In this document: piece after piece, positions 18,515-26,215 of the stretch
Numbering within the stretch: the stretch's first letter is position 1
Layout: each line of letters begins with the position of its first letter
NCBI RefSeq assembly: GCF_016461715.1
Contig: NZ_JAEMUI010000005.1
Span: forward strand, 1-64,000
DNA from: Marinomonas spartinae
GTDB lineage: Bacteria > Pseudomonadota > Gammaproteobacteria > Pseudomonadales > Marinomonadaceae
DNA length: 64,000 bases
Reading direction: 5' to 3'
Position numbers and translations under genes: made by a program
Notes under the pieces: model-generated
The model's input: only the letters and a program-made list of their open reading frames with translations
Databases searched by the model: none
What the model was told of the DNA's origin: nothing

Positions 18515-19024
18515 TTATCTCTTTTTCCTAAGCACTGGCATGCCATTATCATCATTCAAGGTGTGGGTGCATTTGGGGTATTGAATACAGCCCCAAAAAT
18601 AGCCATTTTTGCTTTTTTTCCTAACCAAGTAATGGCCACATTCTCGACAAGGATATTTTTTGGTGCTAGCTGGCACGCCATCGTCATCTTCAACCGTAAT
18701 TTTACAATCAGGGTAATTACTGCACCCCCAAAACACATTGTCCTTAAAGGTTTTACGCCTCAATGGCGAATGACAAGCGGGACATAAGTAACGTTTTGCT
18801 CTAACAGGCTTACCTGCTTCATCATTGGCCGTGTAATCACAAGCAGGATAGGACTCACACCCCCAAAACACCCCGTTTTTCCCTTCCTTACGGAGCAGAA
18901 AATTACCGCATTTAGGACAGCGATAATGGACTTTCGGCGCGACGATCCTCACGTCATCTTGGGAAAGGAATTCTTGCTCCCAATGACTCGAAGGTAAGTC
19001 GTTTTTATCGTCGTATCCTGCCAT
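18515..19024 (-). CDS. Triple topoisomerase-type zinc-ribbon protein (YrdD-like)
   Basis: A 169-residue protein built from three tandem C4 zinc ribbons. Each has the order CPxCG, LxRKxxKxxxFWGCxxYPxCxxT: YRCPKCGNFLLRKEG (about residues 33-60), YLCPACHSPLRRKT (78-107) and YPCRECGHYLVRKKS (125-155). This is the DNA topoisomerase I C-terminal type of ribbon, as in E. coli YrdD. It has no topoisomerase domain, so it is probably a small nucleic-acid-binding accessory protein. Links between repeats are acidic and similar (DDDGVPA, DDNGMPV), suggesting internal duplication. It is convergent with the epimerase gene. Confidence 0.8.
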   Translation of the reverse strand: MAGYDDKNDLPSSHWEQEFLSQDDVRIVAPKVHYRCPKCGNFLLRKEGKNGVFWGCESYPACDYTANDEAGKPVRAKRYLCPACHSPLRRKTFKDNVFWGCSNYPDCKITVEDDDGVPASTKKYPCRECGHYLVRKKSKNGYFWGCIQYPKCTHTLNDDNGMPVLRKKR

Positions 19025-19054
19025 GATGACTCGCTTTCACCATCCAATACAGGG

Positions 19055-19426
19055 TTACTCGCCCGCCTCGGAGCGAATTTTCTTAGCGCCATCACGAGCT
19101 GCATCAGCAGCTTTACCTCCCAGTTCTTTCATCCTTTTCCAAACGGAGGAGCCAACTTCTTTGCTTTTTTCTGCCGCGACCTCGCCATATTTAGAGGCGT
19201 TCTTGGACGCTTTATCCGCAATAACACCACCTTTTTCTTTTGCCACCTGCCAAGCTTCTTCTCCCTTTTCTGCCGCTATTTTTCCATATTTAGAGGCTTT
19301 TTCCGAGGTGATATGCCAAGCCTTATCGGCTTTTTCTTTTAAGGTCTCCGGCGCATCTTGATCCGCCGCATGAGCAAATGGAACAGCAAACAATAACAAA
19401 GAAAAAAGAATCGCCAAAACTCGCAT
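19055..19426 (-). CDS. Exported Ala/Lys/Glu-rich repeat protein (LEA-like)
   Basis: A 123-residue predicted periplasmic protein. The signal peptide LAILFSLLLFAVPFAHAA is cleaved near the AHA site. The mature part is an amphipathic helix with imperfect repeats: SEKASKYGKIAAEKGEEAW, then DKASKNASKYGEVAAEKSKEV. The composition (Ala, Lys, Glu, no Cys) and the short helical repeats resemble LEA-type or apolipoprotein-like stress proteins, but no family is certain. The start at 19426 has a GAGGTG ribosome site; an upstream ATG at 19438 would overlap the HAD gene by 4 bp. It follows that gene directly. Confidence 0.6.
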   Translation of the reverse strand: MRVLAILFSLLLFAVPFAHAADQDAPETLKEKADKAWHITSEKASKYGKIAAEKGEEAWQVAKEKGGVIADKASKNASKYGEVAAEKSKEVGSSVWKRMKELGGKAADAARDGAKKIRSEAGE

Positions 19427-19434
19427 AGAACACC

Positions 19435-20181
19435 TCATAATAGATTGTCAGAATGACCTAACCAAGAAAGAAGAGAATCAATAGCCTCAAGTGTGACTAA
19501 ATCAGGATATTTAACTAAGTCTTTTTCTAAGACTTGCTCATGAGCCCACGTACAATGATAGGGAACATGAATAGCTCGTGCTCCAATATCCAATACAGGA
19601 AGCACATCGGACTTCAGTGAATTACCCACCATAAGAAAGTTTTGCTTATCAATCTTATGCTTCTCCAGAATCCGCTGGTAAGCCATTGGTGTTTTATCAC
19701 TCACCACTTCAATGTGATCAAAATACTTTACTAATCCAGAACGAGAGACCTTTCCTTCTTGATCCAATAAATCGCCTTTAGTAATCACCATTAACTGGTA
19801 ATTCCCATACAATTTGCTCAAAACGGTCTCGACATGATCAATAAGCTCAATCGGAGCAGAAAGCATGGTGCGCGCAAGCTCAATAATTTGATGTATTTTT
19901 GAGCCTGTTATGCGTCCTTCCGTCAGTTCAATAGCCGACTCGATCATCGATAACGTAAAGCCTTTAATGCCATAACCAAAATACTTGAGGTTGCGCACCT
20001 GTACTGCCCCAAGATGGGAACGAATATACGGCTCATCATGATAACTGGACAATATCTCAATAAAGGCATCTTGTGCATGATTAAAAATATCTTCATTACG
20101 CCATAGCGTATCGTCTGCATCAAAAGCAATGACTTTGATAGACGATCTCGCTGCGCGAAAATTTGTATTGCTATCGACCAT
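19435..20181 (-). CDS. HAD-superfamily phosphatase
   Basis: A 248-residue haloacid dehalogenase-like hydrolase. Motif I is AFDADDTLW (about residues 19-27), motif II a Thr in VITKGD, and motif III Lys with MVGNSLKSDV. A helical cap lies between motifs I and II. The overall pattern resembles YjjG/YrfG-type phosphatases, but the substrate cannot be read from the sequence. The start codon lies directly after the hemH stop codon, so translation of the two is probably coupled. The exported repeat protein follows immediately. Confidence 0.85.
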   Translation of the reverse strand: MVDSNTNFRAARSSIKVIAFDADDTLWRNEDIFNHAQDAFIEILSSYHDEPYIRSHLGAVQVRNLKYFGYGIKGFTLSMIESAIELTEGRITGSKIHQIIELARTMLSAPIELIDHVETVLSKLYGNYQLMVITKGDLLDQEGKVSRSGLVKYFDHIEVVSDKTPMAYQRILEKHKIDKQNFLMVGNSLKSDVLPVLDIGARAIHVPYHCTWAHEQVLEKDLVKYPDLVTLEAIDSLLSWLGHSDNLL

Positions 20182-21177
20182 TTAAGCCAACCACTGAGAT
20201 GTGTTTTTCTGGATCATATCCAAGTATAAAGCGACATGATCATCGCTATCGTTCAAAGCAGGTATATAATCAAACGCTTCACCGCCGTGCTGTTTAAACT
20301 CGTCACCCAGCTCCAACGTAATTTCTTCCAACGTCTCAATACAATCAATGGCAAAAGCGGGACTAATAACATTCACCTTTTTAATGCCTTTACCTGGCAA
20401 CGCCTTAAGGGTGTCACTTGCATAAGGCTTTAACCATTCTTCACGACCAAAACGAGACTGATATACATGTGTCCAATCCCCCTCTTTTAAATCAAGCTCT
20501 TCTGCCACCAAACGAGTGGTATCATGGCAGCGACGAGCATAAGGGTCGCCGTTTGTGACATAGCGCTTGGGAATACCATGATAAGACAAAATCAAATGGC
20601 GACGCTCGCCTTGTTTGTCCCACTGGTTTCGCACCGAGTTAGCCAGCGCTTTAATGTATAAAGGATGGTCTGCATAATCTTGCAATAGTTGTAACGCTGG
20701 CCAATGGGGGCACTTTTTAAGGGAGGCCATTAACCTATCGTAGCCAGCCGCTGTAGTCGTACCTGAGAACTGTGGATACATAGGAACCACAACAATTTTA
20801 TCTACCCCCGCTTTGCGCAGCTGATCTGCGGCGACTTCCATACTTGGATTTCCATAGGTCATCGCCATTTCAACTGGTATCGCTTGACCTGTCTCTCGCT
20901 GAAGTGCGGCTTTCACTCGCTCTTTTAAGCGGCTTCCCAGCACCATCAACGGGGATCCTTCGTCCATCCACACCTGTTGATACACCCTAGCCACTTTCGC
21001 AGGACGTACATTTAAAATAATCAGATTCAAAATGGGCTTCCAAAGTAATGGATTTAAGTCCACCACACGTGAATCAGAAAGAAACTCTTTAAGAAAACGA
21101 CGAACTTCTGGCGCTCTCGGTGCATCTGGCGTTCCCAAGTTAATCATCAGAACACCGTATTTTGGCGTATTTGTCAT
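20182..21177 (-). CDS. hemH: Ferrochelatase
   Basis: A 331-residue ferrochelatase inserting Fe2+ into protoporphyrin IX, the last step of haem synthesis. Family features: GVLMINLGTPDAP at the N-terminus, the metal-ligand His in LILSYHGIPKRYV, YQSRFGREEWLKPY, and the catalytic Glu segment ISPAFAIDCIETLEEITLE. Length fits the bacterial enzyme. There is no C-terminal membrane or [2Fe-2S] extension of the animal type. It starts a short unit with the HAD phosphatase and the repeat protein. Confidence 0.95.
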   Translation of the reverse strand: MTNTPKYGVLMINLGTPDAPRAPEVRRFLKEFLSDSRVVDLNPLLWKPILNLIILNVRPAKVARVYQQVWMDEGSPLMVLGSRLKERVKAALQRETGQAIPVEMAMTYGNPSMEVAADQLRKAGVDKIVVVPMYPQFSGTTTAAGYDRLMASLKKCPHWPALQLLQDYADHPLYIKALANSVRNQWDKQGERRHLILSYHGIPKRYVTNGDPYARRCHDTTRLVAEELDLKEGDWTHVYQSRFGREEWLKPYASDTLKALPGKGIKKVNVISPAFAIDCIETLEEITLELGDEFKQHGGEAFDYIPALNDSDDHVALYLDMIQKNTSQWLA

Positions 21178-21394
21178 GTCATTCCTTATTTATAGGTAGA
21201 ACTTCGGCAGAACAATCCCTTACCGCATTAGGCAAATTGTCAGAAGAAACGCATCTGATTAAATAAAAACCCAAACCATTCACTCCTGATAGTATATTGC
21301 CTTAGATAAGGCTAGAGCGAGAAAAAACAAGGTATTTCAACGTCGTTTTGTCAGCTCCTTAACCTCGGCAGCAGCATGTGTTGTAAGATAAGGC

Positions 21395-22213
21395 TCAATT
21401 CATCCATATTCTTAGCGCCGCAATGACCAAAAAAATCACCGCCGACACATGAACGACGCCTTTATCTAACGCATTGCCTTTGTTGCGACATAAAAGGTAG
21501 GTAGCCAGTTGGCTGATCGCGAGCGCCAAGCAAGTGGGTAAATGCACCGCACCGACAAAATAGTGCGTGCCACTCAGAGCAAAGGCTTTGGCAGGAAAGG
21601 AAAAACCAACCATTGCCGCAACCACAACAAATAAGGCTAGACCAGTCGAGACACCACTCACTTGTTCTTTTTTTATAGTATGCATCTGCAACATCACAGA
21701 ATAAAAAAGCTTCCCAGAACTGGCCGACATCACGCTAACACACCCAATCAATAAAGTAATCGGCAACCGGAAAGCACTTTGTGACAGTTGGGAAAAGCAA
21801 CGCCACTTAGATAGCTCATCAAAAGGACGATAGAGTAGAAACACGTTAATCATCGCCATCAAGACCAATAAAACAAGTAACAATTCAAAGGTAGCGAGGG
21901 TCATCAAGGATACAATTTGAGCACCAATTACTCCTCCCATGGCGGCGCCAGGCGCAAAGGCAATCAAAGACTGGGAGTCTATTTGTTGTGTTTTCATATC
22001 ATGCAGCCAATCAACTAATAGCATCGGCGCCATGGACGTTATAGCGGTTGCAATCACTGGAACAATAAGCGCTGGTGGAGGAAGTTGAAAAACAGGCATA
22101 AAAAGCAAAACGGTGGGCACGATAAACAATGCACTTCCCATTTTTACCGTGGCAAACAAGACCCCAGAGAAAGCGCCACATATGAGCAAAAAAACAACAA
22201 ACTGAATATCCAC
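21395..22213 (-). CDS. TSUP-family (TauE/SafE) membrane transporter
   Basis: A 272-residue integral membrane protein with about eight hydrophobic segments. It matches the TauE/SafE (TSUP) family: ICGAFSGVLFATVKMGSALFIVPTVLLF carries the first membrane helices, and the second half repeats the pattern from LLIGCVSVMSASSGKLFY. TSUP proteins export or import sulfite, sulfonates or organic acids; the substrate here is unknown. It lacks obvious operon partners, since the next gene upstream (cheV) is separated by a terminator. Confidence 0.8.
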   Translation of the reverse strand: MDIQFVVFLLICGAFSGVLFATVKMGSALFIVPTVLLFMPVFQLPPPALIVPVIATAITSMAPMLLVDWLHDMKTQQIDSQSLIAFAPGAAMGGVIGAQIVSLMTLATFELLLVLLVLMAMINVFLLYRPFDELSKWRCFSQLSQSAFRLPITLLIGCVSVMSASSGKLFYSVMLQMHTIKKEQVSGVSTGLALFVVVAAMVGFSFPAKAFALSGTHYFVGAVHLPTCLALAISQLATYLLCRNKGNALDKGVVHVSAVIFLVIAALRIWMN

Positions 22214-22248
22214 AGATCAGACACCTTATTTACAGCACGATGCATAAT

Positions 22249-22277
22249 AAAAAACAGGCCCATTAGCCTGTTTTTTT
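22249..22277 (-). terminator. Rho-independent terminator after cheV
   Basis: AAAAAACAGGC and GCCTGTTTTTT flank the loop CCATTA, with a T tract on both strands. It lies between the cheV stop codon and the TSUP gene start, both on the minus strand, so it separates their transcripts. Confidence 0.85.
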
Positions 22278-22302
22278 AAAACCTCTTTTTACCATGACAT
22301 AA

Positions 22303-23238
22303 TCAGTCACTCTTCATCACAGTACGAATGCGCTCTTGAATTAAAGTCGCTAATTTATCTGGCTGGAATTTGGATAAAAAGTCATCACAACCGACTTTTT
22401 GCACCATCGCCTTATTAAAACTGCCACTTAGGGATGTATGCAAAACAATGTATAAATCTTTTAAGCGAGGGTCTTCACGAATTTCACGGGTCAAACGGTA
22501 GCCATCCATTTCCGGCATCTCAGCATCGGTAATCACCATTAACAGCTTTTCAGGCACACTCTCTTCCGTCGCCGCCCAGTTTTTCAATTTTTCGAGGGCG
22601 CGCTTACCATCAGTCGCTTCATGAACCGTAATTCCCATATAATCCAGCGTTGAACGGCATTGCGCCAAACCAACGGAAGAATCATCAACCACCAGCACCT
22701 CTAACCCTTTCGCCACTTCCATTAAATCATCATCAATGATATCTGGACTAATGCTGGTATCATAAGGAGAAATAACCGCCAACACTTTCTCAACATCAAT
22801 GATTTCAACAAGACGATCATTAACCCGTGTGATAGCAGTTAAATAATGCTGACGACCCGTACCATCTGGAGGTGGTAGGATTTCGTTCCAGTTCATATTA
22901 ATGATTCGATCAACCTCACCAACCATAAATCCCTGTACTGTATTATTGTATTCTGTAACAATCAGATTACAGGGCTGGCCCCGATCAATGGGTCTCATAC
23001 CAATGGACTCCGATAGATCAATCACTGGAACAGTTCGGCCCCGAAAATGCGTCACGCCAGCAACAGAAGGATGACGATGTGGCATCAAGTTCAATTTCGG
23101 TAGTTGCACTACCTCTTGAACTTTGAAAACGTTAATCGCGAACATTTGCATTCCGCCAAGGCGGAACATCAGTAGTTCTAATCTATTTTCGCCAACTAAC
23201 TGCGTACGCTGGTCTACGGCGTCTAACATGCTTGCCAT
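22303..23238 (-). CDS. cheV: CheV chemotaxis coupling protein
   Basis: A 311-residue protein with an N-terminal CheW-like domain (about residues 15-160; LLMFRLGGMQMFAINVFKVQEVV, VTHFRGRTVPVIDLSESIG) and a C-terminal receiver domain (about 180-305; VLVVDDSSVG, phospho-acceptor Asp in VITDAEMPEMDGYRL). CheV couples chemoreceptors to CheA and helps adaptation. The start at 23238 has a GGAG ribosome site. No other chemotaxis genes are nearby, which is usual for cheV. It is divergent from the EAL-HDOD gene. Confidence 0.93.
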   Translation of the reverse strand: MASMLDAVDQRTQLVGENRLELLMFRLGGMQMFAINVFKVQEVVQLPKLNLMPHRHPSVAGVTHFRGRTVPVIDLSESIGMRPIDRGQPCNLIVTEYNNTVQGFMVGEVDRIINMNWNEILPPPDGTGRQHYLTAITRVNDRLVEIIDVEKVLAVISPYDTSISPDIIDDDLMEVAKGLEVLVVDDSSVGLAQCRSTLDYMGITVHEATDGKRALEKLKNWAATEESVPEKLLMVITDAEMPEMDGYRLTREIREDPRLKDLYIVLHTSLSGSFNKAMVQKVGCDDFLSKFQPDKLATLIQERIRTVMKSD

Positions 23239-23353
23239 ACATTACTCCGGACTGTTTTCCATGTTCAATATAACTTCATTATAACCATGATATTGTATTA
23301 CGCTTGAGCTTACAGTAATTTTTTGCATCAAATAGGTATCCAGAGAGTATTTA

Positions 23354-24559
23354 ATGATCAGTAAGGATTTTCTTTTCACTCGCCAAACAATTGTCGGGCA
23401 TAACACTGCCGTCAAGGCAAATCATTTGCTTCACCTTGATGGCATGAAAAAAGAAGTTAGCCATTCTTTTTTGGCAACGCTTTTTTCAGATCTCGACCTA
23501 GTCGACACCATAAAACCCTACCCCATTTTTATTAAGACATTGTGTAGTGAAGTAGAAAATATTCCGTCACCACCTGCATCATTCAACTTTGTTCTCTTTT
23601 TTGATGCCCAAAATATCGCTCGCAGACAAGCCAACGACACGCAATGGGATGACCTGTTTACTGAATTACGTCTGCAAGGTTATCAACTTGGTATTCGTAA
23701 CCCATCGCTAGCCATGTTAAATCGAATATCCATTGACCCGTTCATTTATGTTGAGCTTAATTTGGCAGACAGCAGTGCAACCGAAAGCATCAATCTTTGC
23801 AACCACCCAGCCCTAAGTCAAAAAAAACTTTGGTTTAGTCGTATCAATTCTCAACAAGAACTAACCCTGGTGAAAGAAAAAACCACGGCCCAGTGGTTTA
23901 GTGGTGATTTTCTCTCTGAAAGTGTCCCGGTGAAAGGGCGAAAAATCCCCACCTACCGTTTGATATTATCAAAATTGTTAACCATTTTAAAAAGCCAAGA
24001 TGGTTCGCTCAAACAAATGGCAGAATGCATAGAAACCGATCTAACATTGACGTTCCGAGTCATCAAACTCACTAAAACCGTCACCTACTATCGCCAATTT
24101 AATGTGCAAAATGTACAGCGGGCAATTGAAATAATCGGTTTTCGGGACCTGATTAAATGGGTTAGTTTAGCCATGTTCAGCAGCATTGATGGTAAACCTG
24201 ATTGCTTATTTTCCATGGCCGTTCATCGCGCTTGTTTCTGCGAATCCTTAGCAAGAAAACTTTACCCTAGAGAAAATGGCGCTTTTCTAACTGGATTATT
24301 CTCTTACCTGCCCAGTTTTTTTGATGAGCCACTGGAACAATTAGTAAAAGATTTACCCTTAGCACCAGACATAGCTAACGCGCTAATCGACAAAAAGGGC
24401 AACCTTGGCTACATCCTAAGCCTTGTGATGCACTACGAATCAGGGCGCTGGGATAATATTTTATTTGACACCCTTGCAAAAAGTGGTGTGTCAAAACAAA
24501 CACTTCGAGAGCTTTATATTGAAAGCTTACGTGATGCAAAAGAAATTTATTCGAAATGA
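23354..24559 (+). CDS. Degenerate EAL plus HDOD signalling protein
   Basis: A 401-residue protein of the YuxH type. An N-terminal EAL-like region (about residues 1-185) is followed by an HDOD domain (about 195-390; LSKLLTILKSQ ... MAECIETDLTLTFRVIKLTKTV ... VQRAIEIIGFRDLIKW). Key EAL-domain residues are missing: the expected E-[AL]-L segment reads HLLHLDG, and no clear metal-binding DxxxD pattern is seen. It is therefore unlikely to hydrolyse cyclic di-GMP and may bind it or act as a scaffold. It ends 9 bp before tatD in the same direction. Confidence 0.75.
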   Translation: MISKDFLFTRQTIVGHNTAVKANHLLHLDGMKKEVSHSFLATLFSDLDLVDTIKPYPIFIKTLCSEVENIPSPPASFNFVLFFDAQNIARRQANDTQWDDLFTELRLQGYQLGIRNPSLAMLNRISIDPFIYVELNLADSSATESINLCNHPALSQKKLWFSRINSQQELTLVKEKTTAQWFSGDFLSESVPVKGRKIPTYRLILSKLLTILKSQDGSLKQMAECIETDLTLTFRVIKLTKTVTYYRQFNVQNVQRAIEIIGFRDLIKWVSLAMFSSIDGKPDCLFSMAVHRACFCESLARKLYPRENGAFLTGLFSYLPSFFDEPLEQLVKDLPLAPDIANALIDKKGNLGYILSLVMHYESGRWDNILFDTLAKSGVSKQTLRELYIESLRDAKEIYSK

Positions 24560-24568
24560 GAATGAGAC

Positions 24569-25336
24569 ATGATTGATATTGGTGTAAATATAAACCACAA
24601 CGATTATTTAAAGGATTTAGAAGAAACACTCCTACAATGTCACCAAGCCGGTGTGGAAGGCATTATTTGCATTGCCTCGGACTTGTCAGAAAGTAAAAAA
24701 ATACAAATCCTGTGTGAAAAACACCCACAAATGTGGTTTACCTTAGGCTGTCACCCCCACCAGGCAAAAAGCTGGACCACTGCAAGCGCGGAAAAACTCA
24801 ATAAATTAATTGAGCAAAAACGCCCCGTGGCGGTCGGTGAAACAGGACTGGATTTTAATCGTAATTATTCAACGCGAGAAGAGCAAATCTATGCCTTTGA
24901 ACAACAAATAGACATAGCAAAAGAACACAGCCTACCTTTGTACTTGCATGAACGCGATGCTCACCAAGATATGTTAACCATATTAAAACATCACTATCAT
25001 GGCGAAGTGAAAGGGGTTGTGCATTGCTTCACAGGTTCAAAAGACGCTTTGCACGCCTATTTAGACTTAGGGTTATACATTGGTATCACCGGCTGGGTGT
25101 GCGACGAACGCCGCGGACAAGACCTGCAAGAGGCCATTCCATATATACCCAACGACAAATTGCTGTTGGAAACCGACGCCCCTTATCTCTTACCCAGAAA
25201 CATTCGCCCTCGGCCAAAAAGAAATCACCCTAAATATTTACCTTGGGTCGCCGCTGAAGTTGCACGGCTAAAAGGCATTCATGTTGATGATCTGGTTCAA
25301 CAGACACAAAAAAACACCAGCAGGCTGTTCTTCTAA
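24569..25336 (+). CDS. tatD: TatD-family metal-dependent hydrolase
   Basis: A 255-residue TIM-barrel hydrolase. Metal ligands expected in the family are visible: VGETGLDFNRN (Glu), LPLYLHERDAH (His), VVHCFTGS (His) and LLETDAPYLLPR (Asp). The first motif is IDIGVNINH rather than the usual DxHxH, so one of the two N-terminal His ligands is replaced, as in some E. coli TatD homologues. TatD proteins are 3'-5' exonucleases tied to oxidative DNA damage repair. The gene follows the EAL-HDOD gene closely; a hairpin overlaps its end. Confidence 0.88.
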   Translation: MIDIGVNINHNDYLKDLEETLLQCHQAGVEGIICIASDLSESKKIQILCEKHPQMWFTLGCHPHQAKSWTTASAEKLNKLIEQKRPVAVGETGLDFNRNYSTREEQIYAFEQQIDIAKEHSLPLYLHERDAHQDMLTILKHHYHGEVKGVVHCFTGSKDALHAYLDLGLYIGITGWVCDERRGQDLQEAIPYIPNDKLLLETDAPYLLPRNIRPRPKRNHPKYLPWVAAEVARLKGIHVDDLVQQTQKNTSRLFF

Positions 25337-25351
25337 ACCTTGCTGGTGTTT
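25312..25351. terminator. Hairpin terminator between tatD and the TetR gene
   Basis: AAACACCAGCA pairs with TGCTGGTGTTT across a 17-18 nt loop. The left arm overlaps the tatD 3' end. A and T tracts on both sides suit two convergent genes, although the loop is long. Confidence 0.6.
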
Positions 25352-25366
25352 CTTGCTCATCACTTA

Positions 25367-26053
25367 TCAGACAAATTCCATATCGTCATAGGCTATTGCC
25401 AGCGTGGAAATGGGCAAAGGTGTTAGGGGAGTCACGGGGCAACTCATTAAACTCAGTTCACTAATATTCTCAATCTGAATACCTACACTATTGAGACAAA
25501 TATTCGCTACCTCATTCATGAAGTCTTCGTCCAATGACTGCTTAGTGAGATAGCGATTACGAATAATGAAGAATAAGCCGCTTTCAATAAACTCTGTGGT
25601 GATGTCAATATCGTTTACTCTAAAGACACGCTTAGACACTCCTTCGATCAAAATAGCTTTTAGAGCTTTACGAATACCCCCTTCCAGCCTTTCGCAGAAA
25701 CTATTCCCACCATAGAGATAAGAGGCCCACTTAGGCTTGTTTATTGTCAGACTAATAAAATACTTTACGAGTAAAGTAAGGCGCTTATCAATTTCCTGAT
25801 GCGTGGTTAACAACAAATCCAAATCACGGAAAAGCACATCACTGAGCACTTTCCTCACGTCCATCAGAGCCGTATCTTTACTATCAAAATAATTGTAAAA
25901 GGTACCGATACTGACATTAGCATGTTGGGCAATATCCTGAACAGAAACTTGATTCCACTCTCGATCGAGAATCATCTCTTGGATAGCTGAACGAAGTTTG
26001 TCCAGAGTTTGACTGCGTTTACTTGGCGACTTCATATTAAATCTCAATGTCAT
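25367..26053 (-). CDS. TetR-family transcriptional regulator
   Basis: A 228-residue regulator. The TetR DNA-binding domain covers about residues 15-65 (helix-turn-helix VSVQDIAQHANVSIGTFYNYFDSKDTAL). The rest is a helical ligand or dimer domain with no clear subfamily. The start is uncertain: 26053 is preceded by GGAAG, while 26035 begins closer to the domain and 26116 gives an unlikely hydrophobic leader. It is convergent with tatD and lies downstream of polB on the same strand. Its targets are unknown. Confidence 0.8.
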   Translation of the reverse strand: MTLRFNMKSPSKRSQTLDKLRSAIQEMILDREWNQVSVQDIAQHANVSIGTFYNYFDSKDTALMDVRKVLSDVLFRDLDLLLTTHQEIDKRLTLLVKYFISLTINKPKWASYLYGGNSFCERLEGGIRKALKAILIEGVSKRVFRVNDIDITTEFIESGLFFIIRNRYLTKQSLDEDFMNEVANICLNSVGIQIENISELSLMSCPVTPLTPLPISTLAIAYDDMEFV

Positions 26054-26215
26054 TTCATCTTCCATCCATAGATAAATAAATTCACTTGAAGGATGAATAT
26101 ATACTGAAAAAGGCAAAAATTCTGTAAAAAATTAAACGATTCAAAGGTCTATTTCGTAAAAGATTGTGAACCTCTTTTTAAGAAAAATCACCCTCCAAAC
26201 CACTTTTAAAAAAAC

